DNA from: Amycolatopsis sp. CA-128772 | Lineage (GTDB): Bacteria > Actinomycetota > Actinomycetes > Mycobacteriales > Pseudonocardiaceae | Direction: 5' to 3' | DNA: 64,000 bases | NCBI RefSeq assembly: GCF_002904295.1 | Contig: NZ_PPHG01000014.1 | Span: 1-64,000 of the forward strand | Shown here: positions 42,863-50,851 of the stretch, one piece after another | Position numbering within the stretch: the stretch's first letter is position 1 | Layout of the letters: each line of letters opens with the position of its first letter | The notes under the pieces: model-generated | What the model was told of the DNA's origin: nothing | Database searches by the model: none | The model's input: the letters and a program-made list of their open reading frames with translations, nothing else | Program-made: the position numbers and the translations under genes

Positions 42863-42942
42863 ACTCGCCAGAGTAGAACGTGATCCACCCGCGGCCGCCG
42901 AGCGCGTAGAGTCGGCGTGCCGAGCGCGGAAGGTGATGTCCC

Positions 42943-44307
42943 ATGGCGATGATGCCCGTGACTGATTCGATGTTCCTCCTCGTCGAAACACGCGAGCATC
43001 CGATGCACGTGGGCGGCCTGCAGCTGTTCCGGAAACCCGACGGCGCCGGCCCGGAGTACCTGCGCGACATCCGTACTTCACTGCTGGAATCGGACAACAT
43101 GCGCTCGGTGTTCCGGCGCCGCCCGGCCCGGCCGGTGACCACGATGGGCCACGTCGCCTGGGCGAACGACGCCGAACTCGAGCTCGACTACCACTTCCGG
43201 CACTCGGCTCTGCCGCGGCCTGGCCGCGTCCGCGAACTGCTGGAGCTGACGTCACGCTGGCACAGCACCCTGCTCGACCGGCACCGGCCGCTCTGGGAGA
43301 CCCATCTCATCGAGGGCCTCGACGACGGCCGGTTCGCCGTTTACACCAAGGTCCACCACGCCCTGATGGACGGCGTCTCGGCGTTGCGCCAGCTGCAGGG
43401 CACGCTCTCCGACGACCCTGCGGACATGGACTGCCCGCCGTGGTGGGGCTCCCGGCGCAAGCCCGGCGAAGAACGCGCGAAGCGTCCCCGGTCGTTCCTG
43501 CAGACCGCGAGCAAGACGGCCAACCAGCTCGCGAGCCTGGCGCCCGCCGCGATGAAGGTGGCGCGGGAGGCGTTCGGGGAACACACGTTGACCCTGCCGG
43601 GACAGGCGCCGAAGACGATGTTCAACGTGCCGATCGGCGGCGCGCGCCGGTTCGCGGCGCAGAAGTGGTCGCTGGACCGGGTCCGCCAGGTGGCGACCGC
43701 GGCCGGGGTGTCGCGCAACGACGTCGTGCTCGCGATGTGCTCGGGTGCGCTGCGGGACTACCTCATCGAGCAACGCGCGCTTCCGGACGCACCGCTCATC
43801 GCGATGGTGCCGGTGTCGCTGCGCCGCCAGAACGACCCCGGCGAAGCGGCGGGCAACAACATCGGCGCGTTGCTGTGCAACCTGGCCACCGACCTGCCCG
43901 ACGCCGGCAAGCGGCTCGTCACGATCCACCAGTCGATGCGCAACGGCAAACGGCTGTTCTCGGAGCTGACGCCGGTGCAGACGCTGCTGTTATCGGCGGT
44001 TAACGTTGCCCAGCTCGGCGTTTCGCCCATCCCGGGGATCGTCAAGAACACGCGGCCGCCGTTCAACCTGGTCATCTCGAACGTGCCCGGGCCGCGCAAG
44101 CAGATGTACTGGAACGGCGCCCAGCTCGACGGCATCTACCCGGCGTCGGTGCTGCTCGACGGCCAGGCCGTGAACATCACGCTGACGAGCAACGGCGACC
44201 ACCTCGACTTCGGCGTCACCGGCTGCCGCCGCAGCGTTCCGCACCTGCAACGAATCCTGACACACCTCGACACAGCCTTGGTGGAACTCGAAGCTGCGGT
44301 AAAGTAG
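42943..44307 (+). CDS. Wax ester synthase/diacylglycerol acyltransferase (WS/DGAT)
   Basis: A 454-residue acyl-CoA-dependent acyltransferase that makes storage triacylglycerol or wax esters. The catalytic HHxxxDG is HHALMDG at residues 138-144; GGNNIGALL-type (AGNNIGALLCNLATD) and PFNLVISNVPGPRKQMYWNG are the other family motifs. GGAAGG precedes ATG 42943. One TTA Leu codon occurs at 43990-43992, rare in such genomes and potentially a developmental control point. Confidence 0.95.
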   Translation: MAMMPVTDSMFLLVETREHPMHVGGLQLFRKPDGAGPEYLRDIRTSLLESDNMRSVFRRRPARPVTTMGHVAWANDAELELDYHFRHSALPRPGRVRELLELTSRWHSTLLDRHRPLWETHLIEGLDDGRFAVYTKVHHALMDGVSALRQLQGTLSDDPADMDCPPWWGSRRKPGEERAKRPRSFLQTASKTANQLASLAPAAMKVAREAFGEHTLTLPGQAPKTMFNVPIGGARRFAAQKWSLDRVRQVATAAGVSRNDVVLAMCSGALRDYLIEQRALPDAPLIAMVPVSLRRQNDPGEAAGNNIGALLCNLATDLPDAGKRLVTIHQSMRNGKRLFSELTPVQTLLLSAVNVAQLGVSPIPGIVKNTRPPFNLVISNVPGPRKQMYWNGAQLDGIYPASVLLDGQAVNITLTSNGDHLDFGVTGCRRSVPHLQRILTHLDTALVELEAAVK

Positions 44308-44334
44308 CCCGCTCACTGACACGCTGCTCCCCCA

Positions 44335-44353
44335 TCGGAAGGAATCTTTCCGA
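44335..44353. terminator. Small inverted repeat after the WS/DGAT gene
   Basis: TCGGAA (44335-44340) and TTCCGA (44348-44353) with a 7-base loop; a weak terminator or an operator ahead of the pqq operon. Confidence 0.35.
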
Positions 44354-44370
44354 ATCGGGCGGTGAAATGC

Positions 44371-44400
44371 TGGTCAGGCGGCTCCGCGCGCTCCTAGGGT
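44371..44400 (+). promoter_or_regulatory. Possible pqq operon promoter
   Basis: TGGTCA (44371-44376) and TAGGGT (44395-44400) are 18 bp apart, 31 bp before pqqA. The -10 is reasonable and the -35 weak. GAGAGAGGAG just before pqqA is a strong ribosome site. Confidence 0.35.
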
Positions 44401-44431
44401 GACGACGATCGCCCGGAGAGAGGAGCAGCAC

Positions 44432-44518
44432 ATGACCGAGGAGTGGACGACCCCCGAGTTCGTCGAATACGAAACTCCCATGGAGGTCACCGCGTACGCG
44501 GCTCGTATGGCGGACTGA
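44432..44518 (+). CDS. pqqA: PQQ precursor peptide PqqA
   Basis: A 28-residue peptide beginning MTEEWTTPEFVEYETP. The conserved Glu18 and Tyr22 (EVTAY) are the two residues that PqqE links by a carbon-carbon bond and that become the PQQ skeleton. AGGAGCAGCAC gives a well-placed ribosome site. The pqqC start lies 3 bases after its stop. Too short for most gene finders, and easily missed. Confidence 0.95.
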   Translation: MTEEWTTPEFVEYETPMEVTAYAARMAD

Positions 44519-44521
44519 AGG

Positions 44522-45211
44522 ATGCCGGTCGAGCCACTTTCGGAAAGCGCATTCATCGCCGAGCTGCGCGGTCTTTCCGGCCGGTACTGGGGAACGCACC
44601 CGTTCCACCACCGGCTGCACGCGGGCGAACTCGACGAACGCGGGCTGCGGATCTGGGCGGCCAACCGCTGGTACTACCAGTGCGTGCTGCCGCAGAAGGA
44701 CGCGGCGATCATCGGCAACTGCCCGCTGCCGGAGATCCGCCGTCAGTGGCTCGACCGGATCGTCTACCACGACGGGGCGAGCGCCGGCACCGGCGGAATC
44801 GAGCGCTGGCTGCGGCTCTGCACCGCGGTCGGGCTGGACCGGGACGAAGTCCTCGACGAACGGCACGTCGTGCCCGGCGTCCGGTTCGCGGTGGACGCTT
44901 ACGTGAGCTTCGCGCGGACCAAGCCGTGGTGGGAAGCCGTCGCATCGGGACTGACGGAGATGTTCGCCGGGCATTTGATGCAGCGGCGCGTCGCGGACAT
45001 GCTCGCGCACTATTCCTGGATCGCGCGCGAAGACCTGGCGTACTTCACGAACCGGATCGACAAGGTCGCCGGCGAAGGCAAGGACACCCTGGACATCGTG
45101 GTGCGCCACTGCGTCACGCGCGAACAGCAGGACCGCGCGATCGCCGCGTTGTCGTTCAAGTGCGACGTGCTGTGGTCGATGCTCGACGCGATCGAGCGGG
45201 CGGCCGCGTGA
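44522..45211 (+). CDS. pqqC: Pyrroloquinoline-quinone synthase PqqC
   Basis: A cofactor-free oxidase that closes the ring and performs the final oxidation to PQQ. 229 residues, all-helical haem-oxygenase-like fold: HPFHHRLHAGELDERGLRIW, ANRWYYQCVLPQKDAAI, and HYSWIAREDLAYF with HCVTREQQDRA carry the conserved His, Arg and Tyr active-site residues. Second gene in the operon, 3 bp after pqqA. Confidence 0.97.
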   Translation: MPVEPLSESAFIAELRGLSGRYWGTHPFHHRLHAGELDERGLRIWAANRWYYQCVLPQKDAAIIGNCPLPEIRRQWLDRIVYHDGASAGTGGIERWLRLCTAVGLDRDEVLDERHVVPGVRFAVDAYVSFARTKPWWEAVASGLTEMFAGHLMQRRVADMLAHYSWIAREDLAYFTNRIDKVAGEGKDTLDIVVRHCVTREQQDRAIAALSFKCDVLWSMLDAIERAAA

Positions 45212-45474
45212 TCACCGCCGAGTCCGTGCCGCAGCTGCGCCGCGGTGTCCGATTGTCCTTCGACCACGTCCGGGAGACGCACGTGCTGCTGTTCCCGGAA
45301 GGCGTCCTGGTGCCGAACGCGACCGCGGCCGCGGTGCTCGAGTTGTGCGACGGCGCCCGGTCGGTCACCGACATCACGACGGCCCTTTCGCAGCGCTACT
45401 CCGGCGTGCTCGCGGACGACGTGCTTTCCGTGCTGTCCCGGCTGGGCGAACGGCGGGTCGTCGCATGGACGTGA
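45208..45474 (+). CDS. pqqD: PQQ peptide chaperone PqqD
   Basis: An 88-residue winged-helix peptide-binding protein (RRE domain) that presents PqqA to the radical SAM enzyme PqqE. LRRGVRLSFDHVRETHVLLFPEG and VLELCDGARSVTDI are the family signature. The GTG start overlaps the pqqC stop (GTGA) and its end overlaps pqqE by 10 bases. Confidence 0.95.
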   Translation: MITAESVPQLRRGVRLSFDHVRETHVLLFPEGVLVPNATAAAVLELCDGARSVTDITTALSQRYSGVLADDVLSVLSRLGERRVVAWT

Positions 45475-46529
45475 CGCCGCCGCTCGGGCTGCTGGCCGAG
45501 CTGACCCACCGCTGCCCGCTGCACTGTCCTTATTGCTCCAACCCGGTCGAGCTGACCGCCCGGGCCGCCGAACTGTCCACTGCAGACTGGCGGTCGGTGC
45601 TGTCCCAGGCCCGCGAACTGGGTGTCCTCCAGGTGCACATGTCCGGCGGCGAACCCCTGCTCCGGCCGGACCTGCCCGAGCTGGTCGAGCACGCGAGCGC
45701 GCTCGGCTGCTACGTCAACCTGGTCACGTCCGGGCTGGGCCTGACCGAGGCCCGGCTGGACGACCTCGTCGAGCGCGGGCTGGCCCACGTCCAGCTGTCG
45801 GCGCAGGGCGCGACCCGGGAGCGGGCCGACCTGCTGGCGGGCGCGAAGGCGCACGACCGGAAACTCGCCGCGGCCGCATTGGTGCGGGCGTCGGGGCTGC
45901 CGCTGTCGCTGAACGTGGTGCTGCACCGGCGCAACCACGACCAGCTGGACGGGATCATCGAGCTGGCCGAGCGGATGGGCGCGGACCGGCTGGAGCTGGC
46001 GAACACCCAGTACTACGGCTGGGCGCTGCAGAACCGGGACGCGCTGATGCCGACCCGCGCGCAGCTCGACGCGGCCGAGCCGGTGGTGCGCGAGGCTGTC
46101 GCGCGGTTGCGCGGCACGATGGAGATCGTCTACGTCGTCGCCGACTACTACGAGCCGTATCCGAAGCCGTGCATGTACGGCTGGGGTGCGCGGCAGCTGA
46201 CCGTGGCGCCGGACGGCACCGTGCTGCCGTGCCCGGCGGCGTCGGCGATTTCGACGCTCTCGCTGTCGAACGTCCGCGATACGCCGCTCGCCGAGATCTG
46301 GTACCGCTCCTCGTCGTTCACCGCCTACCGCGGTGAGGAGTGGATGACCGAGCCGTGCCGCACGTGCGACCGCCGCGGGCTCGACTTCGGCGGCTGCCGC
46401 TGCCAGGCGTTCCTGCTGACCGGCGACGCCGCGGCCACCGACCCGGTGTGCTCGCGGTCGCCGCGGCGCGAGGTCGTCGACCTGGTGCTCGCCCGGCCAC
46501 CGGCCGCCGACCTGGTCATGCGCCGGTGA
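45465..46529 (+). CDS. pqqE: PqqA peptide cyclase PqqE (radical SAM, SPASM)
   Basis: Forms the Glu-Tyr crosslink in PqqA. 354 residues. The radical SAM cluster ligands are Cys17, Cys21 and Cys24 (CPLHCPYC), followed by MSGGEPLLRPDL for SAM binding. The C-terminal SPASM domain has the auxiliary-cluster cysteines in KPCMYGWG, LPCPAA, EPCRTCDRRGLDFGGCRCQAF and DPVCS. Overlaps pqqD and pqqB, so stoichiometric expression is built in. Confidence 0.96.
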   Translation: MDVTPPLGLLAELTHRCPLHCPYCSNPVELTARAAELSTADWRSVLSQARELGVLQVHMSGGEPLLRPDLPELVEHASALGCYVNLVTSGLGLTEARLDDLVERGLAHVQLSAQGATRERADLLAGAKAHDRKLAAAALVRASGLPLSLNVVLHRRNHDQLDGIIELAERMGADRLELANTQYYGWALQNRDALMPTRAQLDAAEPVVREAVARLRGTMEIVYVVADYYEPYPKPCMYGWGARQLTVAPDGTVLPCPAASAISTLSLSNVRDTPLAEIWYRSSSFTAYRGEEWMTEPCRTCDRRGLDFGGCRCQAFLLTGDAAATDPVCSRSPRREVVDLVLARPPAADLVMRR

Positions 46530-47362
46530 AGGTGATCCTGCTCGGCACCGCGGCGGGCGGCGGGTGCCCGCAGTGGAACTGCGCGTGCCGCCTCTGCACG
46601 TCCGGGCTGGTGCCGCGCTCGCAGGACTGCGTCGCGATCAGCGCGGACGGTGCCGGCTGGTACCTGCTCAACTGCTCGCCGGACATCCGCGCCCAGATCC
46701 TCGCGACGCCGGCGTTGCGCGCCGGACCGGGACCGCGCGAGATCCCGCTGCGCGGAGTGCTGCTCACCGACGCCGAGCTCGACCACGCCCTGGGCCTGCT
46801 GATGCTGCGCGAAGCGGGCGGGCTCCCGGTGTGGGCACCGGAGCCGGTGCTGTCCGCGCTGTCTCCTTTCCGCGCCATCGCCGACAGCTACGGCGGCTGG
46901 ACCTGGTTATCCACCGTTAACCTGCCCGGACTGCGCGTCGACGTGCTCCCGGTGAGCACCAAGCGACCGAAGTACGTCCCCGCCGGCCCGGACGGCCCGT
47001 GGGTGGTCGCCTACCGCATCGAAGACCCGGCGACCGGCGGTGTGCTGGTGTACGCACCGTGCCTGCGGAGCTGGCCTCCGGGATTCGACGCGCTGGTCTC
47101 GGACGCGGACCTCGTGCTGCTGGACGGAACGTTCTACGCGCCGGACGAGATGGCCGGCGTCGGCGGACCGGACCAGCTCGCCATGGGCCACCTGCCGATC
47201 ACCGCGAGCCTGCTCCGGATCGCCGCACATCCCGGACCGCGCTGGGCATTAACGCACGTTAACAACACGAACCCCGTCCTCGACCCGGCATCGCCGGAGC
47301 ACGCCGCAGTACTGGCCGCAGGAGCGTTGCTTCCGCCGGACGGCACCACGTACGAGCTCTAG
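46526..47362 (+). CDS. pqqB: PQQ biosynthesis hydroxylase PqqB
   Basis: A 278-residue metallo-beta-lactamase-fold protein, shown in other bacteria to hydroxylate the released Glu-Tyr dipeptide. KVILLGTAAGGGCPQWNCACRLC at the start is diagnostic, and LTDAELDHALGLLMLRE and AMGHLPIT carry the metal histidines. It carries two TTA codons (46907-46909 and 47249-47251), striking in a genome that avoids TTA. GTG 46526 overlaps pqqE by four bases. No PqqF/PqqG protease is encoded in the window. Confidence 0.95.
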   Translation: MKVILLGTAAGGGCPQWNCACRLCTSGLVPRSQDCVAISADGAGWYLLNCSPDIRAQILATPALRAGPGPREIPLRGVLLTDAELDHALGLLMLREAGGLPVWAPEPVLSALSPFRAIADSYGGWTWLSTVNLPGLRVDVLPVSTKRPKYVPAGPDGPWVVAYRIEDPATGGVLVYAPCLRSWPPGFDALVSDADLVLLDGTFYAPDEMAGVGGPDQLAMGHLPITASLLRIAAHPGPRWALTHVNNTNPVLDPASPEHAAVLAAGALLPPDGTTYEL

Positions 47363-47462
47363 GCAATACCCGATGCCGTCGGGCTGCCACGCCCGAAGGC
47401 GATCTTCGACTTCCCAGCAAACCCCCAAATAACTCTTTGACGGTCGTGGCAGACTCGGCTTC

Positions 47463-47978
47463 ATGCCCCACGACCACCTCCGGGTCCTGGCCCACCCACT
47501 GCGCATGCGCATCCTGTCCCTGCTGACGGGCACGGCGATGAGCGCAGCGGAGGCGGCGCGCGAACTCGGTGAAACGCAGGCGAACACGAGCTACCACATC
47601 CGCCGCCTGCACGACGCGGGCCTGCTGGAGGTGACCGAGGAGGTCCAGATCCGCGGCGGCCGCGCCAAGCGCTACCGCCACCACCCGGACTCCGGCAAGC
47701 GTCTGACGAGCCGGAACCCGGGTGAGGGGAAGCTGCTGACGAAGGCCATCGCAACGGAGCTCCTCCGCCGGGCGGCAGCGCGAGCCGCGGACCGGCCGGC
47801 CTCCCTGACGGACGCGGAGCTGTGGGTGGATCCGCAGCTCTGGGCGCGAATGCTGCGGCAGGCGACGGCGCTCAGCGAGGAGCTGCACGCGGCGGCGCAG
47901 CCCCCGAGAACGCCGGGAACAGTGCGGGTCAGCGCCAGCGTGGCCCTGTTCGAGCTGACGGCCGAGCATCCCCGATGA
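47463..47978 (+). CDS. ArsR-type winged-helix regulator
   Basis: 171 residues. DHLRVLAHPLRMRILSLLTGT and AREL GETQANTSYHIRRLHDAGLLE are the ArsR helix-turn-helix; the rest is helical with no obvious Cys metal site, so a non-metal ligand or another signal is likely. 166 bp upstream of an MFS exporter in the same direction, its probable target. Intervals 47363-47462 and 47979-48144 hold no gene I can support. Confidence 0.85.
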   Translation: MPHDHLRVLAHPLRMRILSLLTGTAMSAAEAARELGETQANTSYHIRRLHDAGLLEVTEEVQIRGGRAKRYRHHPDSGKRLTSRNPGEGKLLTKAIATELLRRAAARAADRPASLTDAELWVDPQLWARMLRQATALSEELHAAAQPPRTPGTVRVSASVALFELTAEHPR

Positions 47979-48144
47979 GCGCACTGCAGCCGGCTCCGGG
48001 ATCGCGCACGAGCCGTTTCGGTTCGCAAGGCTCCCCCGACAGGACATCGACGTTGCCGCGTCCTCCCCGATCGCCTCAGCCAGCCGACCGCGCCGCCGCC
48101 ACACCTCATCGAGCCTGCATCCCGAGCTCACCGGAGCTGCTCCC

Positions 48145-49362
48145 ATGACCACGTCACTCTCCGCACCCCTGCGGGAAACCCGGTTCCGCGCCCTGGTCAC
48201 CGGCCGGACCCTGGCCGACTTCGGCAACGCCGTCGCACCCTTCGCGCTCGCCTTCGCCGTCGTCGACCTCACCGGGTCGGCCGTGGACCTCGGGCTCGTC
48301 GTCGGCGCCCGGTCGCTCGCCAACGTGCTGCTCGTGCTGTTCGGCGGAATGCTGGCCGACCGGCTGCCGCGGTCCGTCATCCTGCAGGGCACCGAAACCG
48401 CCGCCGCCCTCACGCAGGCCGCCATCGCCGCGAGCGTCCTCGCGGGCTTCGCGTCCGTTCCGCTGCTGGCCGGGCTCAGCCTGGTCAACGGAGCCGTCTC
48501 GGCCATCTCGCTGCCCGCGGCCGCCTCGCTCACGCCGTTGACCGTGCCCGCCCCGCTGCTCGCACCGGCGAACGCGCTGGTCCGGCTGTTGTCGAACGTC
48601 GGCCGCATCGCCGGGGCCGGACTGGCCGGCGTCCTCGTCGCCTTCGCCGGCTCCGGCTGGGCGCTCGCCGGGAACGCCCTGCTGTTCCTCGCCGCCGCGT
48701 TTGCGTACCGCCGGATCCGGCTGCCGCGCGGTGAACGGCTGCCGGGGCGCCGCCCGTTCGGCGAGCTCGCCGAAGGCTGGCGGGAGTTCCGCGCGCGGTC
48801 CTGGGTGTGGCTGGTGGTGCTGCAGTTCATGGTGGTCAACGCGGTGAACGCCGGCGCGCTGCTGGTGCTCGGCCCGCTGGTCGCCGACGACACGTTCGGC
48901 CGCACCGGCTGGGGGCTCGCGCTGGCCGTGCAGACCGCCGGGGCGTTGCTCGGCGGGATCATCGCCGCGCGCCGGCAACCGCGGCGGATGCTGGCGATCG
49001 GCGTCGCCTTCATCATGGTCGACGCCCTGCCGATGCTGGCCCTCGGCGAGACGCCGTACCTGCTGCCGCTGCTGCTCGCGATGTTCCTCTCCGGCGTCGC
49101 GATCGAGCAGTTCGCCGTCGCCTGGGACGTGTCGCTGCAGGAGAACATCCCGCCGGAGAAGCTCGCCCGCGTCTACTCCTACGACATGCTCGGCTCGTTC
49201 GTCGCGATGCCGCTCGGCCAGGTCGCCGCGGGCCCGCTGGCCGAGCACGCCGGCCGATCGGCGACGCTCCTCGGCGGCGCGGCCCTGATCTTCGGCGCAA
49301 CGGCGATCGTGCTGATCAACCCGCAGGTGCGCGGTCTGGTCCGGCAGGGCGCACGCGCATGA
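48145..49362 (+). CDS. MFS transporter
   Basis: 405 residues with about 11-12 hydrophobic helices; TRFRALVTGRTLADFGNAVAPFALAF and GGMLADRLPRSVIL (the loop 2-3 motif A) place it among drug/metabolite exporters of the major facilitator superfamily (MFS_3). Follows the ArsR-type regulator. Its last 47 bases overlap the end of the convergent MaoC gene. Substrate unknown. Confidence 0.9.
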   Translation: MTTSLSAPLRETRFRALVTGRTLADFGNAVAPFALAFAVVDLTGSAVDLGLVVGARSLANVLLVLFGGMLADRLPRSVILQGTETAAALTQAAIAASVLAGFASVPLLAGLSLVNGAVSAISLPAAASLTPLTVPAPLLAPANALVRLLSNVGRIAGAGLAGVLVAFAGSGWALAGNALLFLAAAFAYRRIRLPRGERLPGRRPFGELAEGWREFRARSWVWLVVLQFMVVNAVNAGALLVLGPLVADDTFGRTGWGLALAVQTAGALLGGIIAARRQPRRMLAIGVAFIMVDALPMLALGETPYLLPLLLAMFLSGVAIEQFAVAWDVSLQENIPPEKLARVYSYDMLGSFVAMPLGQVAAGPLAEHAGRSATLLGGAALIFGATAIVLINPQVRGLVRQGARA

Positions 49363-49789
49363 GGTTCAGCACGCTCGCGCTGAACACGACGTCGTCACCG
49401 CCGTCGACGAACTCGACGCGCGTGCGCACCAGCCCCCGGTCGGGTTTCGAGCGGGAGCGGCGAGCCTCGGTCACGGTGGCCCGCAGCCGCAGCACGGCAC
49501 CCGGCCGCACCGGGCGCGGCCAGCGCAGCTCGTCGACGCCCGGGCTGCCGAGGCTGGACACCGTGGACAGGTAGTGCTCCGCGTAGAGCCGCATCATCAG
49601 GCTCGCGGTGTGCCAGCCGCTGGCGATCAGGCCGCCGAACGGGCCGTCCGCCGCCGCGGCCGCATCGACGTGGAAGTCCTGCGGGTCGTAGCGCCGGGCG
49701 AACTCCAGGAGTTCGGCTTCGGACACCTCGATGCTCCCGCAGTCGTAGATGACGCCCGGGACGTAGTCCTCGAAGTAGCGATCGGTCAC
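49316..49789 (-). CDS. MaoC family dehydratase
   Basis: 157 residues, hot-dog fold: YFEDYVPGVIYDCGSIEVSEAELLEFARRYDPQDFHVD gives the R-hydratase motif with catalytic Asp and His (YDPQDFHVD), then FGGLIASGWHTASLMMRL. Hydrates enoyl-CoA or similar. Converges on and overlaps the MFS gene by 47 bp; divergent from the ArsR-type gene at 49854. Confidence 0.9.
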   Translation of the reverse strand: MTDRYFEDYVPGVIYDCGSIEVSEAELLEFARRYDPQDFHVDAAAAADGPFGGLIASGWHTASLMMRLYAEHYLSTVSSLGSPGVDELRWPRPVRPGAVLRLRATVTEARRSRSKPDRGLVRTRVEFVDGGDDVVFSASVLNLMRVRPAGPDRAPAG

Positions 49790-49853
49790 GGCCGCAGGGT
49801 GCCACAGGAACAGTTCGATCCGGAGCGAACGGTTCCGCGGCTAGGCTCACACC

Positions 49854-50531
49854 ATGCCCGGCGAGCCCGACATCGCCTCGGTCGCCCAGGCCATCGGCGA
49901 GCCGGCGCGGGCGGCGATGCTGCTGCAGCTGATGGACGGCGCCGCGCACACCGCCCGGGCCCTGGCGACGGTCGCCGGGATCGCGCCCTCCACCGCGAGC
50001 TCCCACCTACGTCGTCTGCGCGAAGCGGGTCTCGTCGAGGTGACCGACGCGGGCCGACGGCGTTTGCACCGGCTCGCCGGCCCGGAGGTGGCACAGCTCG
50101 TGGAGGCATTGGCGGCGCTCGCCCCACCCCGGCTGCCGGACCGGTTGCAGCCCGACCCGCCCTCGGGGCCGGTGCTGCGCGCCCGCGCGTGTTACGGCCA
50201 CCTCGCCGGGCAGCTGGGCATCGACGTGGCCGTTGTCCTGCGCAAGGACGGCGTCGTCGACGACCTGGCCCCGGGCGAGACGGGCGCGGTCCGCACCTTC
50301 GACCACCCGCTGCTGGCGGCGCTGGACATCGGCGAGCTGCGGAGTTCCGGACCGGCGGTGCGCGCGTGCCTGGACTGGTCGCACGGAACCGTCCACCTCG
50401 CGGGAGCGCTGGGGACAACACTCCTGACGGCGCTCCTCGACGCCGGCTGGGTACGTCGCCGGCCGCGCGGGCGGGCGCTGCGGATCACCGGGACGGGACA
50501 GTACCGTCTCGACGAGCTCGGCGTCGGCTGA
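49854..50531 (+). CDS. ArsR family regulator with extended C-terminus
   Basis: 225 residues: winged helix IGEPARAAMLLQLMDGAAHTARAL with ATVAGIAPSTASSHLRRLREAGLVEV, then a longer C-terminal domain starting RARACYGHLAGQLGIDVAVVL, where the ACYGHLAG motif is typical of this subfamily. Divergent from the MaoC gene and probably its regulator. Confidence 0.85.
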   Translation: MPGEPDIASVAQAIGEPARAAMLLQLMDGAAHTARALATVAGIAPSTASSHLRRLREAGLVEVTDAGRRRLHRLAGPEVAQLVEALAALAPPRLPDRLQPDPPSGPVLRARACYGHLAGQLGIDVAVVLRKDGVVDDLAPGETGAVRTFDHPLLAALDIGELRSSGPAVRACLDWSHGTVHLAGALGTTLLTALLDAGWVRRRPRGRALRITGTGQYRLDELGVG

Positions 50532-50536
50532 CCGCG

Positions 50537-50794
50537 TCACCGCCCGGCGTGCGGCTCCGGCGTCAGGTCGAGATGACCGTCGAGACGCCACCAGCTCTCC
50601 AGCGTCTCGCGCAGCGCCTTCAGCAGCTCGCCGCCGGTTTCCAGCGGGACCAGCGCCGCCTTCCCGTCGTCGACCCGCAGTGCGGCGGCCAGCCGGTCGC
50701 CCTGCTCGATCAGGCCGACGATCACCCGCGTCGGCTCACCGGTGACGTCGACCGTCGGGATGGCTCGTTCGTACTGCCAGCCTGGAGCGTTCAC
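50537..50794 (-). CDS. Small protein of unknown function
   Basis: An 85-residue protein beginning NAPGWQYERAIPTVDVTGEP, with TRVIVGLIEQGDRLAAALRVDD and a C-terminal helix LLKALRETLESWWRLDGHLDL. No signal peptide or membrane helix; acidic overall. The GTG at 50794 gives a compact alpha/beta frame with normal codon use. It ends 5 bp after the convergent ArsR-type gene. I do not recognise it. Confidence 0.55.
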   Translation of the reverse strand: MNAPGWQYERAIPTVDVTGEPTRVIVGLIEQGDRLAAALRVDDGKAALVPLETGGELLKALRETLESWWRLDGHLDLTPEPHAGR

Positions 50795-50851
50795 CGGCCG
50801 ACAGTGGCACAGCCCGCCGCACTCCGGTCCGGGTTTCACTCTCAAGTGTGG

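Noticed and set aside
44432-47362. Mycofactocin-type or other RiPP cluster instead of PQQ
   Set aside because: PqqC and PqqB are specific to PQQ, and the precursor has the Glu-x3-Tyr motif of PqqA.
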